Notes: generated by a model not told the origin, from the sequence alone. A stretch of 64,000 nucleotides of DNA from Flavobacterium sp. Leaf82 (GCF_001422725.1 NZ_LMMA01000001.1:186001-250000); one strand, 5' to 3'; counted from the first letter of the stretch, positions 17,556-26,796 are shown. Made by a program: numbers and translations.

Positions 17556-18494
17556 TTAACTCAAATGCTCAATCATATCTTTTGTCATTGATTCAAGATC
17601 AAAAGTATGTTTCCAGTCCCAATCTTCACGTGCTTGAGCATCATCAATACTTGCCGGCCAGCTATCCGCAATTTTCTGACGGAAATCAGGCTCATAAGTA
17701 ATTGTAAATTCAGGAATATGTTTTTTTATTTCATTTGCAATTTCAGTTGGCGTAAAACTCATCGCAGCTAAATTGTATGACGAATGTATTTTGATTTTTT
17801 CAGCCGGTGCCTGCATGATATTAATCGTTGCATCAATTGCATCATCCATATACATCATTGGCATTTTAGTTTCTGATGATAAAAAGCACTCATATTTTTT
17901 ATCGGCAATAGCCTTATAGAAAATATCCACTGCATAATCTGTAGTTCCGCCGCCAGGAGGAGTAGACCAGCTAATTAAACCAGGATAACGAATGCTTCGA
18001 ACATCAACACCATAAATATTATGGTAGTATTCGCACCATCTTTCTCCCGCTTGTTTACTAATTCCGTAAACCGTAGAAGGTTCCATAACCGTATATTGAG
18101 GTGTGTTTTCTTTTGGAGTTGTAGGGCCAAAAACGGCAATACTAGAAGGCCAGAAAATCTTTTTTATCTTTTTTGCTTTCGCCAAATTCAAAACGTGAAA
18201 TAACGAATTCATATTAAGATCCCATGCAAATGCAGGATTTTTTTCGGCTGTAGCCGATAAAAGTGCCGCCATCAAATAGATATCCGTAATTTGATGCACT
18301 TCGACAAGATGCTCAATCTGGTTAAAATCTAAAGCATTGACCACCTCAAACGGACCTGAATTAACAACGTCAGTATTTAATTTTCGAATATCAGAAGCAA
18401 TTACATTGTCTGTTCCGTATAATTTTCGCAGTTTTTGAGTCAGTTCTGTCCCAATTTGACCGCAAGCGCCAATGATCAATATTTTTGGATTCAT
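17556..18494 (-). CDS. tdh: L-threonine 3-dehydrogenase, SDR type
   Basis: This is a 312-residue NAD-dependent enzyme of the extended short-chain dehydrogenase family. It oxidises L-threonine to 2-amino-3-ketobutyrate in the cytoplasm. The Rossmann motif GACGQIG is at residues 9-15 and the catalytic YxxxK is at Tyr143-Lys147 (VYGISK). The sequence matches the psychrophilic Flavobacterium/Cytophaga threonine dehydrogenase as I remember it, including the WPSSIAVFGP strand and the PGGGTTDYAV loop. It is unlike the zinc-dependent medium-chain Tdh of E. coli. It is monocistronic here; no kbl gene is next to it. A -7 element TATATTTG lies at 18515-18522. Confidence 0.9.
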   Translation of the reverse strand: MNPKILIIGACGQIGTELTQKLRKLYGTDNVIASDIRKLNTDVVNSGPFEVVNALDFNQIEHLVEVHQITDIYLMAALLSATAEKNPAFAWDLNMNSLFHVLNLAKAKKIKKIFWPSSIAVFGPTTPKENTPQYTVMEPSTVYGISKQAGERWCEYYHNIYGVDVRSIRYPGLISWSTPPGGGTTDYAVDIFYKAIADKKYECFLSSETKMPMMYMDDAIDATINIMQAPAEKIKIHSSYNLAAMSFTPTEIANEIKKHIPEFTITYEPDFRQKIADSWPASIDDAQAREDWDWKHTFDLESMTKDMIEHLS

Positions 18495-18514
18495 TTGTAT
18501 TGTTTTTAGATACG

Positions 18515-18522
18515 CAAATATA
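18515..18522 (-). promoter_or_regulatory. -7 element of the tdh promoter
   Basis: TATATTTG on the minus strand fits the Flavobacterium -7 consensus TAnnTTTG exactly and lies 20 bp before the tdh start. No TTG was found at the usual 17-23 bp distance upstream. Confidence 0.5.
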
Positions 18523-18624
18523 ACGTTTTCGCAAATATTTTTACTTTTGATAACAACAAATTATAAATTTAACAATGATAAAGATTCTTTTTTGGATTAT
18601 TCTTCGTTGGAGTATTTAATTTTT

Positions 18625-18769
18625 TTACCGCAAAGTGCGCTAAGATTTTTAAATTAAGCGGTTATAAAAAACACAAAGTTCGCAAAGCTAGATATTGAAC
18701 CAGCTTTGCGAACTTTGTGTTTTTCTAAACTTACTACAAGTAAAAAAAACTTAGCGTGCTTTGCGGTAA
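18625..18769. repeat. Nested inverted repeat in the tdh-lipoprotein gap
   Basis: The outer arms 18625-18644 and 18750-18769 pair with two central mismatches (TTACCGCAAAG outward). An inner hairpin, 18667-18689 with 18702-18724, is perfect. The arms share the word GCAAAG. Together with the less ordered sequence at 18820-18900 (a TTCGTGGCAA word and AATCTGTG repeats), this element fills most of the 494-bp gap between divergent genes. No gene is seen in the gap. Confidence 0.75.
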
Positions 18770-18961
18770 AAATTTTTCAGACAAAGATTTTCAAAACAAT
18801 AATAGTAAATCCTTTTAATTCGTGGCAACAAAACGTGCTTTAAAAAGCAAAAATAATCTGTGCTAATCTGTTTAATCCATCAAATCTGTGAACCAAAAAA
18901 ATAACCATGATTTATAGAATCTTTAGCAAAAAACAGAATTCGTAATTGTAAATTTACTTTG

Positions 18962-18969
18962 TAACTTTG
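18962..18969 (+). promoter_or_regulatory. -7 element upstream of the small lipoprotein and mfd
   Basis: TAACTTTG fits TAnnTTTG exactly. It lies 19 bp before the preferred ATG at 18989 and only 7 bp before the alternative ATG at 18977. This is one reason to prefer the downstream start. Confidence 0.5.
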
Positions 18970-18988
18970 TAGCTTAATGTTTTACCAA

Positions 18989-19588
18989 ATGAAATATAAA
19001 ATATCTCTTTTTCTACTTTTTGTTTTTGTATTGAATTCATGTCAAAATGAAGATGAAAAGCGTCGTGCAGAAAATGAAAAAGAAGCGAAAAAAAAGGAAG
19101 TTATTTTTGACAACATCAATAAAGGATGGGTATTTATTGATGAACCAATCAATGAGATTTCAGAACAAAAAGCAAGTTCATGGAATGAATGGCGCGACTT
19201 TTTAAAAGAAATTGGAGATAAACCCAGAAAAACAATTGGAGCGTTCCAGAAAAAGTCAACTGCGATTTCTAAAAAAGCAATGGCTTTAAACGAAAATATT
19301 CCTTCAGAGTTCAATGTTCCTGCGATAAAAAGCCGAATTTCTATTTTGATTACCAAAGTAAAAATGATGGATTTATTCATTCATTTAAATCAGATCCCAT
19401 CTGAAAAAGTGACTTTTTTAATTGGAGAAATCAATAAAGAACTAGTCTCTTTGGAAAGACAAATGGATAATATTATTGTAAAAAGTAAGATTCCGAAAGA
19501 GCAGGGAGAAGAAGATTTCTTAAAAATGTTAGACACAACACGTGCGATACCTAACACAAAAACAGATCCGCTTCTAGAAGACAAATAG
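18989..19588 (+). CDS. Small hypothetical lipoprotein
   Basis: This protein of about 199 residues is of unknown function. The start at 18989 (MKYKISLFLLFVFVLNSC) gives a clean lipoprotein signal with Cys18 in LNSC; the upstream ATG at 18977 would add only four residues. The mature N-terminus is strongly charged (about residues 19-40, rich in Glu, Lys and Arg), followed by mainly helical sequence with no recognisable domain. It is followed after 18 bp by mfd, so both may be one transcript. No link to DNA repair can be read from the sequence. Confidence 0.72.
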   Translation: MKYKISLFLLFVFVLNSCQNEDEKRRAENEKEAKKKEVIFDNINKGWVFIDEPINEISEQKASSWNEWRDFLKEIGDKPRKTIGAFQKKSTAISKKAMALNENIPSEFNVPAIKSRISILITKVKMMDLFIHLNQIPSEKVTFLIGEINKELVSLERQMDNIIVKSKIPKEQGEEDFLKMLDTTRAIPNTKTDPLLEDK

Positions 19589-19606
19589 ATCAAAATACAT
19601 CACAAG

Positions 19607-22600
19607 TTGAGTAAAAACGCCTTATATACCATGTATGATAATCTGCCTAAAAACGAGCAGATTGCCACACAATTATTAGAACAAAATCAGATAAAAATGC
19701 ATCTTAACGGTTTGTTAGGATCAGCAGTTTCATTTGTTATACGCGCTGTTTTCAAAAAAACAGAGTTGCCTTTTTTGCTTGTTCTGGACAATAAAGAAGA
19801 AGCTGCTTATTACCTGAACGATCTTGAACAAATGATTGGCGAGCAGGATGTTTTGTTTTATCCTGCGTCATTTCGCCGCCCTTATCAGGTTGATGAAACT
19901 GATAATGCAAATGTTTTGCTTCGTGCTGAGGTTTTAAACCGAATCAATTCCCGCAAAAAACCAGCAATAATTGTTACATATCCTGAAGCACTTTTCGAAA
20001 AAGTAGTTACGCGTCAGCAATTAGACAAAAACACGTTGAAAGTCGCTTTAAACGATAAAATTTCGATCGATTTTATCAACGAAGTTTTGTTCGAATACGA
20101 ATTCAAAAGAGTTGATTTTATTACAGAACCCGGAGAATTTTCGGTTCGTGGAGGTATTGTCGATGTATTCTCTTTTTCGAACGATCATCCTTATCGAATT
20201 GAGTTTTTTGGTAATGAAGTTGACAGTATCAGAAGTTTTGATGTCGAAACGCAATTGTCTGTAGAAACTCATAAAAAAATCACCATAATCCCGAATGTCG
20301 AAAACAAGATATTTCAGGAAAACCGTGAAAGTTTCTTAGATTATATTTCCGAAAAAACAGTTCTTTTTATTCAAAATACAGACGGACTTTTTAGTCAGTT
20401 AGACAAACAATTTGCAAGAGCCGAAGAAGCTTTTGAGAAATTATCCAAAGAAATAAAACACGCCCAACCGGAACAATTATTCTTAAATCAGGCTTCGTTT
20501 ATCAGGCGTGCTTTAGATTTTTCGGTTGTAGAATTGGCTTCAAAACCCATTTTCAAAACAACAAAAACATTCGAATTTCATATTCAGCCACAGCCATCGT
20601 TCAACAAACAATTTGATTTGTTGCTGAATAATTTGAGTGACAATCATTTCAACGGATATAAGAATTATTTGTTCTGTTCGAATGAAACTCAGGCCAAACG
20701 CTTTCATGATATTTTCGAAACTTTAGACGAAGCCAATTCAGAGAATATTCGCAAGCAATATCATACCGTTGTATTGCCTTTGTACCAAGGTTTTATTGAC
20801 GAAGAAAATCAGATAACAGTATATACAGATCATCAAATTTTTGAGCGTTATCATAAATTCAACATCAAAAATGGTTATTCTAAAAAGCAAAATATTACGC
20901 TTAAGGAATTAACCGCACTTTCTGTTGGTGATTATGTAACCCACATCGATCACGGAATTGGGAAGTTTGGTGGCTTGCAGAAAATTCAGGTCGAAGGTAA
21001 AACGCAGGAAGCGATAAAACTGGTTTATGCGGATAATGATATCGTTTATGTAAGCATACATTCGCTTCATAAAATTTCGAAATACAACGGAAAAGACGGA
21101 ACGCCGCCGAAAATTTATAAACTAGGATCGAACGCCTGGAAAATTTTAAAACAAAAAACCAAAGCGCGTGTCAAACATATTGCCTTCAACCTGATTCAGT
21201 TGTATGCAAAACGCCGTTTAGAAAAAGGATTCCAGTTTGCGCCGGACAGTTATTTGCAAAACGAATTAGAAAGTTCGTTTATTTATGAAGATACACCAGA
21301 TCAAACTAAATCGACACAAGAAGTAAAAGCTGATATGGAAAGCGATCGCCCAATGGATCGTTTGGTTTGTGGAGACGTAGGTTTCGGGAAAACGGAAGTT
21401 GCGATTCGTGCTGCTTTTAAAGCCGTAGACAATAGTAAACAAGTTGCCGTTTTGGTTCCGACGACTATTTTGGCGTACCAACATTACAGAACTTTTACAG
21501 AAAGACTAAAAGATATGCCGGTTTCAATAGGTTATTTAAACCGATTTAGAACTGCAAAACAAAAAGCGCAAACCTTAAAAGATTTAGCCGAAGGAAAACT
21601 TGATATCGTAATTGGAACGCATCAATTAGTAAACAAAAATGTAGTTTTTAAAGACTTAGGTTTATTGATTGTCGATGAAGAACAAAAGTTTGGAGTAAAC
21701 GTAAAAGACAAGCTAAAAACGATTGCGGCAAATGTTGATACGTTGACTTTAACCGCAACACCAATCCCGAGAACGCTTCAGTTTTCGTTAATGGCAGCGC
21801 GCGATTTATCGGTAATTACAACGCCTCCGCCAAATCGTTATCCAATAGAAACAAATGTGGTTGGTTTTAATGAAGAAGTAATTCGTGATGCGATTTCGTA
21901 TGAAATTCAGCGAAACGGGCAAGTTTTCTTTATCAATAATAGAATCGAAAATATAAAAGAAGTAGCAGGAATGATTCAGCGTTTGGTTCCAAATGCAAGA
22001 GTCGGAATTGGACACGGACAAATGGAAGGCGCTAAATTAGAGGAATTGATGTTAGGTTTCATGAACGGAGATTTCGACGTTTTGGTAGCAACAACAATTA
22101 TCGAAAGTGGATTGGACGTTCCAAATGCCAACACGATTTTTATCAATAATGCCAATAATTTCGGATTATCAGATTTGCATCAAATGCGTGGTCGAGTAGG
22201 ACGAAGCAACAAAAAAGCATTCTGTTATTTCATCTGTCCGCCATATTCATCCATGACCGAAGATGCGAGAAAACGTATTCAGGCGTTGGAACAATTTAGC
22301 GAATTAGGAAGTGGTTTCAACATCGCGATGAAAGATCTTGAGATTCGTGGAGCTGGAGATTTATTAGGTGGCGAACAAAGCGGTTTCATTAACGAAATTG
22401 GTTTCGATACGTACCAAAAAATCATGAACGAAGCCATCGAAGAATTAAAAGAAAACGAATTCAGAGATTTATATCCGGCAGAAAACGATATTGAAACCAA
22501 AGAATATGTAAAAGATCTACAAATCGATACCGATTTTGAGCTCTTATTTTCAGATGAATACATCAACAATGTTACCGAACGTTTGAGCTTGTATAACGAA

Positions 22601-22972
22601 TTAGGTTCTGTAAAAAATGAAGCCGAATTAGTCATTTTCCAAAATAAATTAATTGACCGTTTCGGTCCAATGCCTCCGCGCGCTAATGCTTTGATGAACA
22701 GTATTCGCATCAAATGGATTGCTACAGCCGTTGGTATTGAAAAACTGGTCATGAAAAAAGGCAAAATGATAGGTTATTTCGTTTCAGATCAACAATCGGA
22801 TTATTACCAATCTAAGCGTTTTCATAAAATGATAAAGTTTGTGCAAACCCACAGTAATCTTTGTACGATGAAAGAAAAACAAACGCCAAGTGGTTTACGA
22901 CTTTTATTGACTTTCGACAATGTAAAATCGACCAAACGAGCTTTGGAATTGATGGAAATGTTGGGAGAGTAA
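19607..22972 (+). CDS. mfd: Transcription-repair coupling factor Mfd
   Basis: This 1121-residue DNA translocase pushes stalled RNA polymerase off damaged DNA and recruits UvrA. In order it shows a UvrB-like N-terminal half, a CarD-like RNA polymerase interaction domain near residues 440-500 (VGDYVTHIDHGIGKFGG), and the RecG-like motor with Walker A Lys595 in GDVGFGKTE and the DEEQ box at 690-693. The motor also has the TATPIPRTLQ, ESGLDVPNANT and GRVGRS motifs, and a C-terminal TRCF domain follows. Length is as usual for the family. The reading frame opens with TTG at 19607; an in-frame ATG at 19631 is the alternative. The eight residues between (SKNALYT) look like part of the normal family start, so TTG is kept. 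Confidence 0.95.
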   Translation: MSKNALYTMYDNLPKNEQIATQLLEQNQIKMHLNGLLGSAVSFVIRAVFKKTELPFLLVLDNKEEAAYYLNDLEQMIGEQDVLFYPASFRRPYQVDETDNANVLLRAEVLNRINSRKKPAIIVTYPEALFEKVVTRQQLDKNTLKVALNDKISIDFINEVLFEYEFKRVDFITEPGEFSVRGGIVDVFSFSNDHPYRIEFFGNEVDSIRSFDVETQLSVETHKKITIIPNVENKIFQENRESFLDYISEKTVLFIQNTDGLFSQLDKQFARAEEAFEKLSKEIKHAQPEQLFLNQASFIRRALDFSVVELASKPIFKTTKTFEFHIQPQPSFNKQFDLLLNNLSDNHFNGYKNYLFCSNETQAKRFHDIFETLDEANSENIRKQYHTVVLPLYQGFIDEENQITVYTDHQIFERYHKFNIKNGYSKKQNITLKELTALSVGDYVTHIDHGIGKFGGLQKIQVEGKTQEAIKLVYADNDIVYVSIHSLHKISKYNGKDGTPPKIYKLGSNAWKILKQKTKARVKHIAFNLIQLYAKRRLEKGFQFAPDSYLQNELESSFIYEDTPDQTKSTQEVKADMESDRPMDRLVCGDVGFGKTEVAIRAAFKAVDNSKQVAVLVPTTILAYQHYRTFTERLKDMPVSIGYLNRFRTAKQKAQTLKDLAEGKLDIVIGTHQLVNKNVVFKDLGLLIVDEEQKFGVNVKDKLKTIAANVDTLTLTATPIPRTLQFSLMAARDLSVITTPPPNRYPIETNVVGFNEEVIRDAISYEIQRNGQVFFINNRIENIKEVAGMIQRLVPNARVGIGHGQMEGAKLEELMLGFMNGDFDVLVATTIIESGLDVPNANTIFINNANNFGLSDLHQMRGRVGRSNKKAFCYFICPPYSSMTEDARKRIQALEQFSELGSGFNIAMKDLEIRGAGDLLGGEQSGFINEIGFDTYQKIMNEAIEELKENEFRDLYPAENDIETKEYVKDLQIDTDFELLFSDEYINNVTERLSLYNELGSVKNEAELVIFQNKLIDRFGPMPPRANALMNSIRIKWIATAVGIEKLVMKKGKMIGYFVSDQQSDYYQSKRFHKMIKFVQTHSNLCTMKEKQTPSGLRLLLTFDNVKSTKRALELMEMLGE

Positions 22973-22983
22973 AGAAAAAAAAC

Positions 22984-23064
22984 TGCCACGAATTTCACGA
23001 ATTTGCACTAATTTAAAAAGGGAAAATTAATTTTAATTCGTGTTGATTCGTGAAATTCGTGGCA
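22984..23064. repeat. Dispersed TGCCACGAA inverted repeat, copy A
   Basis: The arms 22984-23002 and 23046-23064 are a perfect 19-bp inverted repeat (TGCCACGAATTTCACGAAT). It lies between the convergent mfd and XRE genes and could also stop transcription from both sides. The central part is nearly the same as in copy B at 23667-23744. Confidence 0.8.
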
Positions 23065-23085
23065 AAAAATATCGAATTTAAAAGA

Positions 23086-23484
23086 CTATTTGTCTTTATA
23101 GAATTTCTCTAAATGCTCGTTTTTATCTTTTTCTGCCTGAACCAAACGTTCGTAAAGTTCTACTACTTTGTCAAGCGGATTAAAAGTGCAATGATGACTT
23201 CCATGGTGATTTCCTACAGTTCCCTGGCTATTATCATAAAAATTATTAAAATAATTAAACACAGCTTCTTCTGAAAAATTCTTAATAGCTTCAACACTTA
23301 TACCAAGTGCTATTGCAACCTCTTTGAGTTTTTCGTCGTCGATAGTTTCGCTGTTTTCGATTGCAGAAACTGTCTGTTGACTGGTTCCTAAAGCTTGGGC
23401 AAGTGCTTCCTGCTTCATGTCTTTCAGTTCACGAATACGACTGATATTTCTTCCTATATGATGTGGTTTTGTTATTGTGCTCAT
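23086..23484 (-). CDS. XRE-family HTH transcriptional regulator
   Basis: This is a 132-residue DNA-binding protein. A Cro/CI-type helix-turn-helix covers about residues 10-65 (IRELKDMKQEALAQALGTSQQTVSAIEN). The C-terminal half has a His-rich patch (NHHGSHHC, about 92-99) and then a helix rich in Glu and Lys that could form a coiled coil. The C-terminal part may sense a metal or mediate dimerisation; this is inference. No partner toxin lies next to it. A TAnnTTTG element ends only 4 bp before the ATG. Confidence 0.85.
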   Translation of the reverse strand: MSTITKPHHIGRNISRIRELKDMKQEALAQALGTSQQTVSAIENSETIDDEKLKEVAIALGISVEAIKNFSEEAVFNYFNNFYDNSQGTVGNHHGSHHCTFNPLDKVVELYERLVQAEKDKNEHLEKFYKDK

Positions 23485-23488
23485 AGCT

Positions 23489-23496
23489 CAAAGGTA
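23489..23496 (-). promoter_or_regulatory. -7 element very close to the XRE start codon
   Basis: TACCTTTG on the minus strand fits TAnnTTTG and ends 4 bp before the ATG. A TTG lies 15 bp upstream, slightly short of the usual spacing. If real, the transcript would be leaderless or nearly so. Confidence 0.4.
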
Positions 23497-23666
23497 TTAA
23501 AATTCTGAAAGCAAAAATTGATTTCAGTGAAAAACAGTTTTATTTTTGTAAGATACATTTTACAATATGTAAGTATTTTTATTCTTCAAAAAAAATATAT
23601 TTAACAAAAATACATTTTTCAAATAACTACTATTAAAATATAAGAATTAGTTAGCTTAAAAAAATA

Positions 23667-23744
23667 GTCACGAATTTCACGAATTTGCACTAATTTAAAA
23701 AGGGAAAATTAATTTAATTCGTGTTCATTCGTGAAATTCGTGGC
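23667..23744. repeat. Dispersed TGCCACGAA inverted repeat, copy B
   Basis: The arms 23667-23684 and 23727-23744 form an inverted repeat; its body is almost identical to copy A 680 bp to the left. The rest of the 360-bp gap between the divergent XRE and DUF5683 genes (23485-23844) is AT-rich sequence in which I see only the XRE promoter. Confidence 0.75.
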
Positions 23745-23844
23745 GAAAAACAACATCAAATCTTAAGTTTTATTTATCTTTTATTTAAGAAAAACCTTAG
23801 AACTAAAAAGTTTTCTTTGAATCAAATTTCAAAGCCAACTTTAT

Positions 23845-24399
23845 ATGCAATATCAATTTATACTTCTGTTTTTATTTTTAGGATTAACTTCAATTTCGGC
23901 TCAGGAAACCAAACAAATTATTTCAAAAGATACCCTTAAATCAGAAACAATTGATCCGCTTCGTCCCGCAAAAGCAGCATTTTATTCGGCTATTTTTCCA
24001 GGATTAGGACAAATTTATAACAAGAAATATTGGAAACTTCCTTTAGTTTATGGAGCAATTGGCACAAGTGCTTATTTTTATATCGACAGTCAAAAAAACT
24101 ACAAAACGTATAGAGACGAATATAAAAGCAGATTGGCAGGAAACACAAGCAGTTCAGAATATATGGCAAACTTAAGCGAAAGTCAGTTAGTTTCTGCTCA
24201 AAAGCAATTTCAACGCAATAGAGATTTATCGGCCTTATTTATTGTTGGGTTTTATGTTTTAAATATTATTGATGCCAATATAGATGCTGCTTTATCTCAA
24301 TTTAATGTGAGCGAAAGATTAGCCTTTAAACCTTCTATGGATTTCAAGAATGAAACGATGCAATCTAATTTTGGATTTGCCTGTACATACACTTTTTAA
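23845..24399 (+). CDS. DUF5683 domain membrane protein
   Basis: The 184-residue protein has an N-terminal signal or membrane segment (about 1-20, ending ISAQ). A domain then starts near RPAKAAFYSAIFPGLGQIYN, with the small-residue loop and the KKYWKLP motif typical of DUF5683 proteins of Bacteroidota. One or two further hydrophobic segments (about 68-85 and 130-148) suggest an integral inner-membrane protein. In related genomes this family often sits near chromosome partitioning genes (parA/parB); no such neighbour is visible here. Function is unknown. Confidence 0.75.
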   Translation: MQYQFILLFLFLGLTSISAQETKQIISKDTLKSETIDPLRPAKAAFYSAIFPGLGQIYNKKYWKLPLVYGAIGTSAYFYIDSQKNYKTYRDEYKSRLAGNTSSSEYMANLSESQLVSAQKQFQRNRDLSALFIVGFYVLNIIDANIDAALSQFNVSERLAFKPSMDFKNETMQSNFGFACTYTF

Positions 24400-24435
24400 G
24401 AGTTTTAAGTTTTTTTATTTAAAAAAGAATATTAG

Positions 24436-24459
24436 GCTTTGAGTTTATAAACTCAAAGC
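24436..24459 (+). terminator. Terminator after the DUF5683 gene
   Basis: The palindrome GCTTTGAGTTT / AAACTCAAAGC is followed by a run of seven T residues, about 40 bp after the stop codon. Confidence 0.85.
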
Positions 24460-24584
24460 TTTTTTTGTTGGTTTTTCTTACTTTTAGTTCGGCGAACAAT
24501 TAATTTGTCTTATATTTATAGGTCACTAAAATCAATAAAATTTATTGCTTAATTTTAGTTAAGCATATTATTACCATTATTCTT

Positions 24585-25151
24585 ATGACAGATATATTTA
24601 AAGATTTTATTACAAAACTAGCAGAAGTTAATGTGCAGGATATGAATAGAATAAAGTCTTGTATTACGAGTCATAAAGTAAAACGAAATACTATTATTTT
24701 ATCTCAGGGAGAAGTTTGTGATAAATTTTATTTTTTAGAACAAGGCTGCATGCGTACCTATTACATCACAAAAGAAGGTCAGGAAAAAACAAGATTGATT
24801 TCTTTTGACAATACTCCCGTAACTGCCCTCACAAGTTTTATTAATCAAAAACCTTCTGTTGAATATATTGATGCCTTAGAAGATTCAGAATTATTGTCTA
24901 TCTCTCATGATGATTTTTTTATTCTTGTGAATGAAATCCCTAGTTGGGGATTATTTTATAGAAGAATGTTAGAATTAGCCTTTACTTTTCAAAATAATAG
25001 AATAGAAGATTTGGTTACCCTATCAGCCAAAGAGCGTTACGAAAAACTTTTGAAAGAACAGCCGCATTATATTCAACGTCTTTCTAATAGAGTAGTGGCG
25101 ACTTATTTAGGAATTTCCCAAGAAACTTTAAGCAGACTCAAATCTAAATAA
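24585..25151 (+). CDS. Crp/Fnr-family transcriptional regulator
   Basis: The 188-residue protein has a cyclic-nucleotide-binding-like beta-barrel in residues about 25-125 (ILSQGEVCDKFYFLEQGCMR) and a C-terminal winged helix near 150-188 (VATYLGISQETLSRLKSK). No iron-sulphur cysteine cluster of the Fnr type is visible. Bacteroidota members of this type often respond to unknown small ligands, not cAMP. It lies just upstream of, and on the same strand as, an NTF2-like protein and an alpha/beta hydrolase, so it may control them. Confidence 0.88.
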   Translation: MTDIFKDFITKLAEVNVQDMNRIKSCITSHKVKRNTIILSQGEVCDKFYFLEQGCMRTYYITKEGQEKTRLISFDNTPVTALTSFINQKPSVEYIDALEDSELLSISHDDFFILVNEIPSWGLFYRRMLELAFTFQNNRIEDLVTLSAKERYEKLLKEQPHYIQRLSNRVVATYLGISQETLSRLKSK

Positions 25152-25264
25152 TCCTTTTTGACATTTGTCAATGCACAGGGTTTTCTATCAGCCTAATTTT
25201 GTCGTATAAATCATCAGAAACCAAACTGATGCTATTAAATAATAAAATTAAAAAAGGTTTGATC

Positions 25265-25882
25265 ATGAAAACACTATTAAGAAAACCATCCGGAAATACT
25301 TTAGAAAACGTAATTGATAAATTCAGTATCAAAGAACTGATAGAATTTGAACGTTTTTGCAGGGACAATGCACAATGGGAGGAAATGAAGAAATGTTTTG
25401 CAGAAAATTCTACTGTAACAATTTCATGGTTTAAAGGATCTGGACATGGTTTCGTTGACGCTTCAAGCAAAATGGAAACCTATGCGCCTCACAAATTATT
25501 TGATACTTTAATCTGGCTGAATAAAGATAAAGCGGTTGCGATTACAATGGCAACAATTCAAATAAGACAGGAAATTCAGGGACATTTATTAGAATTAAGT
25601 TCTGATGTAAAACTTTTATACAAAACGCAGAAAATAAATGGTCTTTGGTCTATTATTTCTATGGAAGGAATTTACGAAAAAGATGCTTTAATACCTGTTT
25701 CTCCTGCTGATGGTATTATAATTCCGAAAGAAGAAATTGCCAAATTCAGACCAAGTTATGCGAATATGTCTTATGCTTTAAGCAAAAGCGGTTATCCTAT
25801 AGATAATAATTTACCTGGAATTGACAAACCGGAAAGTGTTGCAAAATTGTATCAGGAATCTGAAGATTGGTTGAATTCTTAA
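25265..25882 (+). CDS. NTF2-like (SnoaL-fold) protein
   Basis: This protein of about 205 residues starts at the ATG at 25265, which is preceded by AAAAAAGG. A longer reading from a TTG at 25199 has no support. The segment around residues 20-130 (LIEFERFCRDNAQWEEM, then FVDASSKME) fits the alpha+beta cone fold of NTF2/SnoaL proteins, which serve as small-molecule enzymes or binding proteins. No specific catalytic set can be assigned. It lies 113 bp behind the Crp/Fnr regulator and 71 bp before an alpha/beta hydrolase, so a small catabolic or detoxifying operon is plausible. Confidence 0.7.
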   Translation: MKTLLRKPSGNTLENVIDKFSIKELIEFERFCRDNAQWEEMKKCFAENSTVTISWFKGSGHGFVDASSKMETYAPHKLFDTLIWLNKDKAVAITMATIQIRQEIQGHLLELSSDVKLLYKTQKINGLWSIISMEGIYEKDALIPVSPADGIIIPKEEIAKFRPSYANMSYALSKSGYPIDNNLPGIDKPESVAKLYQESEDWLNS

Positions 25883-25953
25883 AACTAGAAAATAAAACAG
25901 GGCACTTGAATGTCGAAAATTATTGAATTTATAATCGTTAAAATACAAAAGAA

Positions 25954-26796
25954 ATGGAAAATACAAAACAACCAATAGAAGGTGTAACAACAGGAATACT
26001 AAATGTAGCTGGAGCTGAATTGTATTATGAAACGAAAGGAAACGGACCAGTTTTATTAATGATTCCCGGAGCAAATGGAGATCATTTTATTTTTACACCC
26101 ATTCGCGAAATATTGTCTAAAACATTTACGGTTGTAACCTATGACCGCAGAGGATTCTCAGGTTCTAAATTAGTAGGAGAACAAGATTATACACATCGAA
26201 TTAATACAGATGCAAATGATGCTGAAGCTTTAATTAAACATTTAACGAGTGAACCAGCTTTTGTATTCGCAAGCAGTTCAGGAGCTTTGGTTTCGCTTCA
26301 ATTGATGACGCTTCATCCTGAAATTATAAAAGCACTTATTCCGCATGAACCAACTGCTTTAAAATATCTTCCGGATGGTGACAAATGGAAAGCAACGACT
26401 CAGGAAATTTATGATCTTTATATTAAAGAAGGTGAAGGTCCCGCCAAAGAAAAATTCGTAAACGAATTGATTCCGGGAACACAAGATGGTGAATATATGA
26501 AATCAGGAAAAGGACCAGAAACACCAAATACAAAGTACTGGTTCAAACACGAAGTGAGACAATATCCATCGACTGATTTTGATACCAAAAAGTTGGAAGA
26601 AAACAAGGATAAAATTATTTTTTGCGTAGGAAGAGATTCTGTAAATACAATGCCGGCATGGCCAGTTACCAATCTTGCAAAACAATTTGGAACAGAAGTT
26701 TTATATGTTCCGGGAGGACATTTAGGATATGCGCTTCATGCGGTGGAGTTTGCAAAAGATTTAGTTGAAGGTTTAGCAAAGAGAGGAAAGCTTTAA
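25954..26796 (+). CDS. Alpha/beta hydrolase
   Basis: The 280-residue cytoplasmic hydrolase has the oxyanion-loop motif MIPGANGDH (about 36-44) and YDRRGFSG (63-70). The nucleophile elbow reads ASSSG (106-110) in place of the classic GxSxG, with Ser108 as probable nucleophile. An acid is likely in CVGRDSVNT and the catalytic His in PGGHLGYALH near the C-terminus. The substrate cannot be told; esterase, lactonase or C-C hydrolase activity are all possible. It is likely cotranscribed with the NTF2-like gene upstream. Confidence 0.88.
   Translation: MENTKQPIEGVTTGILNVAGAELYYETKGNGPVLLMIPGANGDHFIFTPIREILSKTFTVVTYDRRGFSGSKLVGEQDYTHRINTDANDAEALIKHLTSEPAFVFASSSGALVSLQLMTLHPEIIKALIPHEPTALKYLPDGDKWKATTQEIYDLYIKEGEGPAKEKFVNELIPGTQDGEYMKSGKGPETPNTKYWFKHEVRQYPSTDFDTKKLEENKDKIIFCVGRDSVNTMPAWPVTNLAKQFGTEVLYVPGGHLGYALHAVEFAKDLVEGLAKRGKL

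Noticed and set aside
17556..18494. Annotation as UDP-glucose 4-epimerase
   Set aside because: The fold is shared, but the WPSSIAVFGP and PGGGTTDYAV segments and the length match SDR-type threonine dehydrogenase.
25199..25264. Upstream TTG start for the NTF2-like protein
   Set aside because: The added 22 residues do not look like the family, and the ATG at 25265 has a purine-rich site before it.
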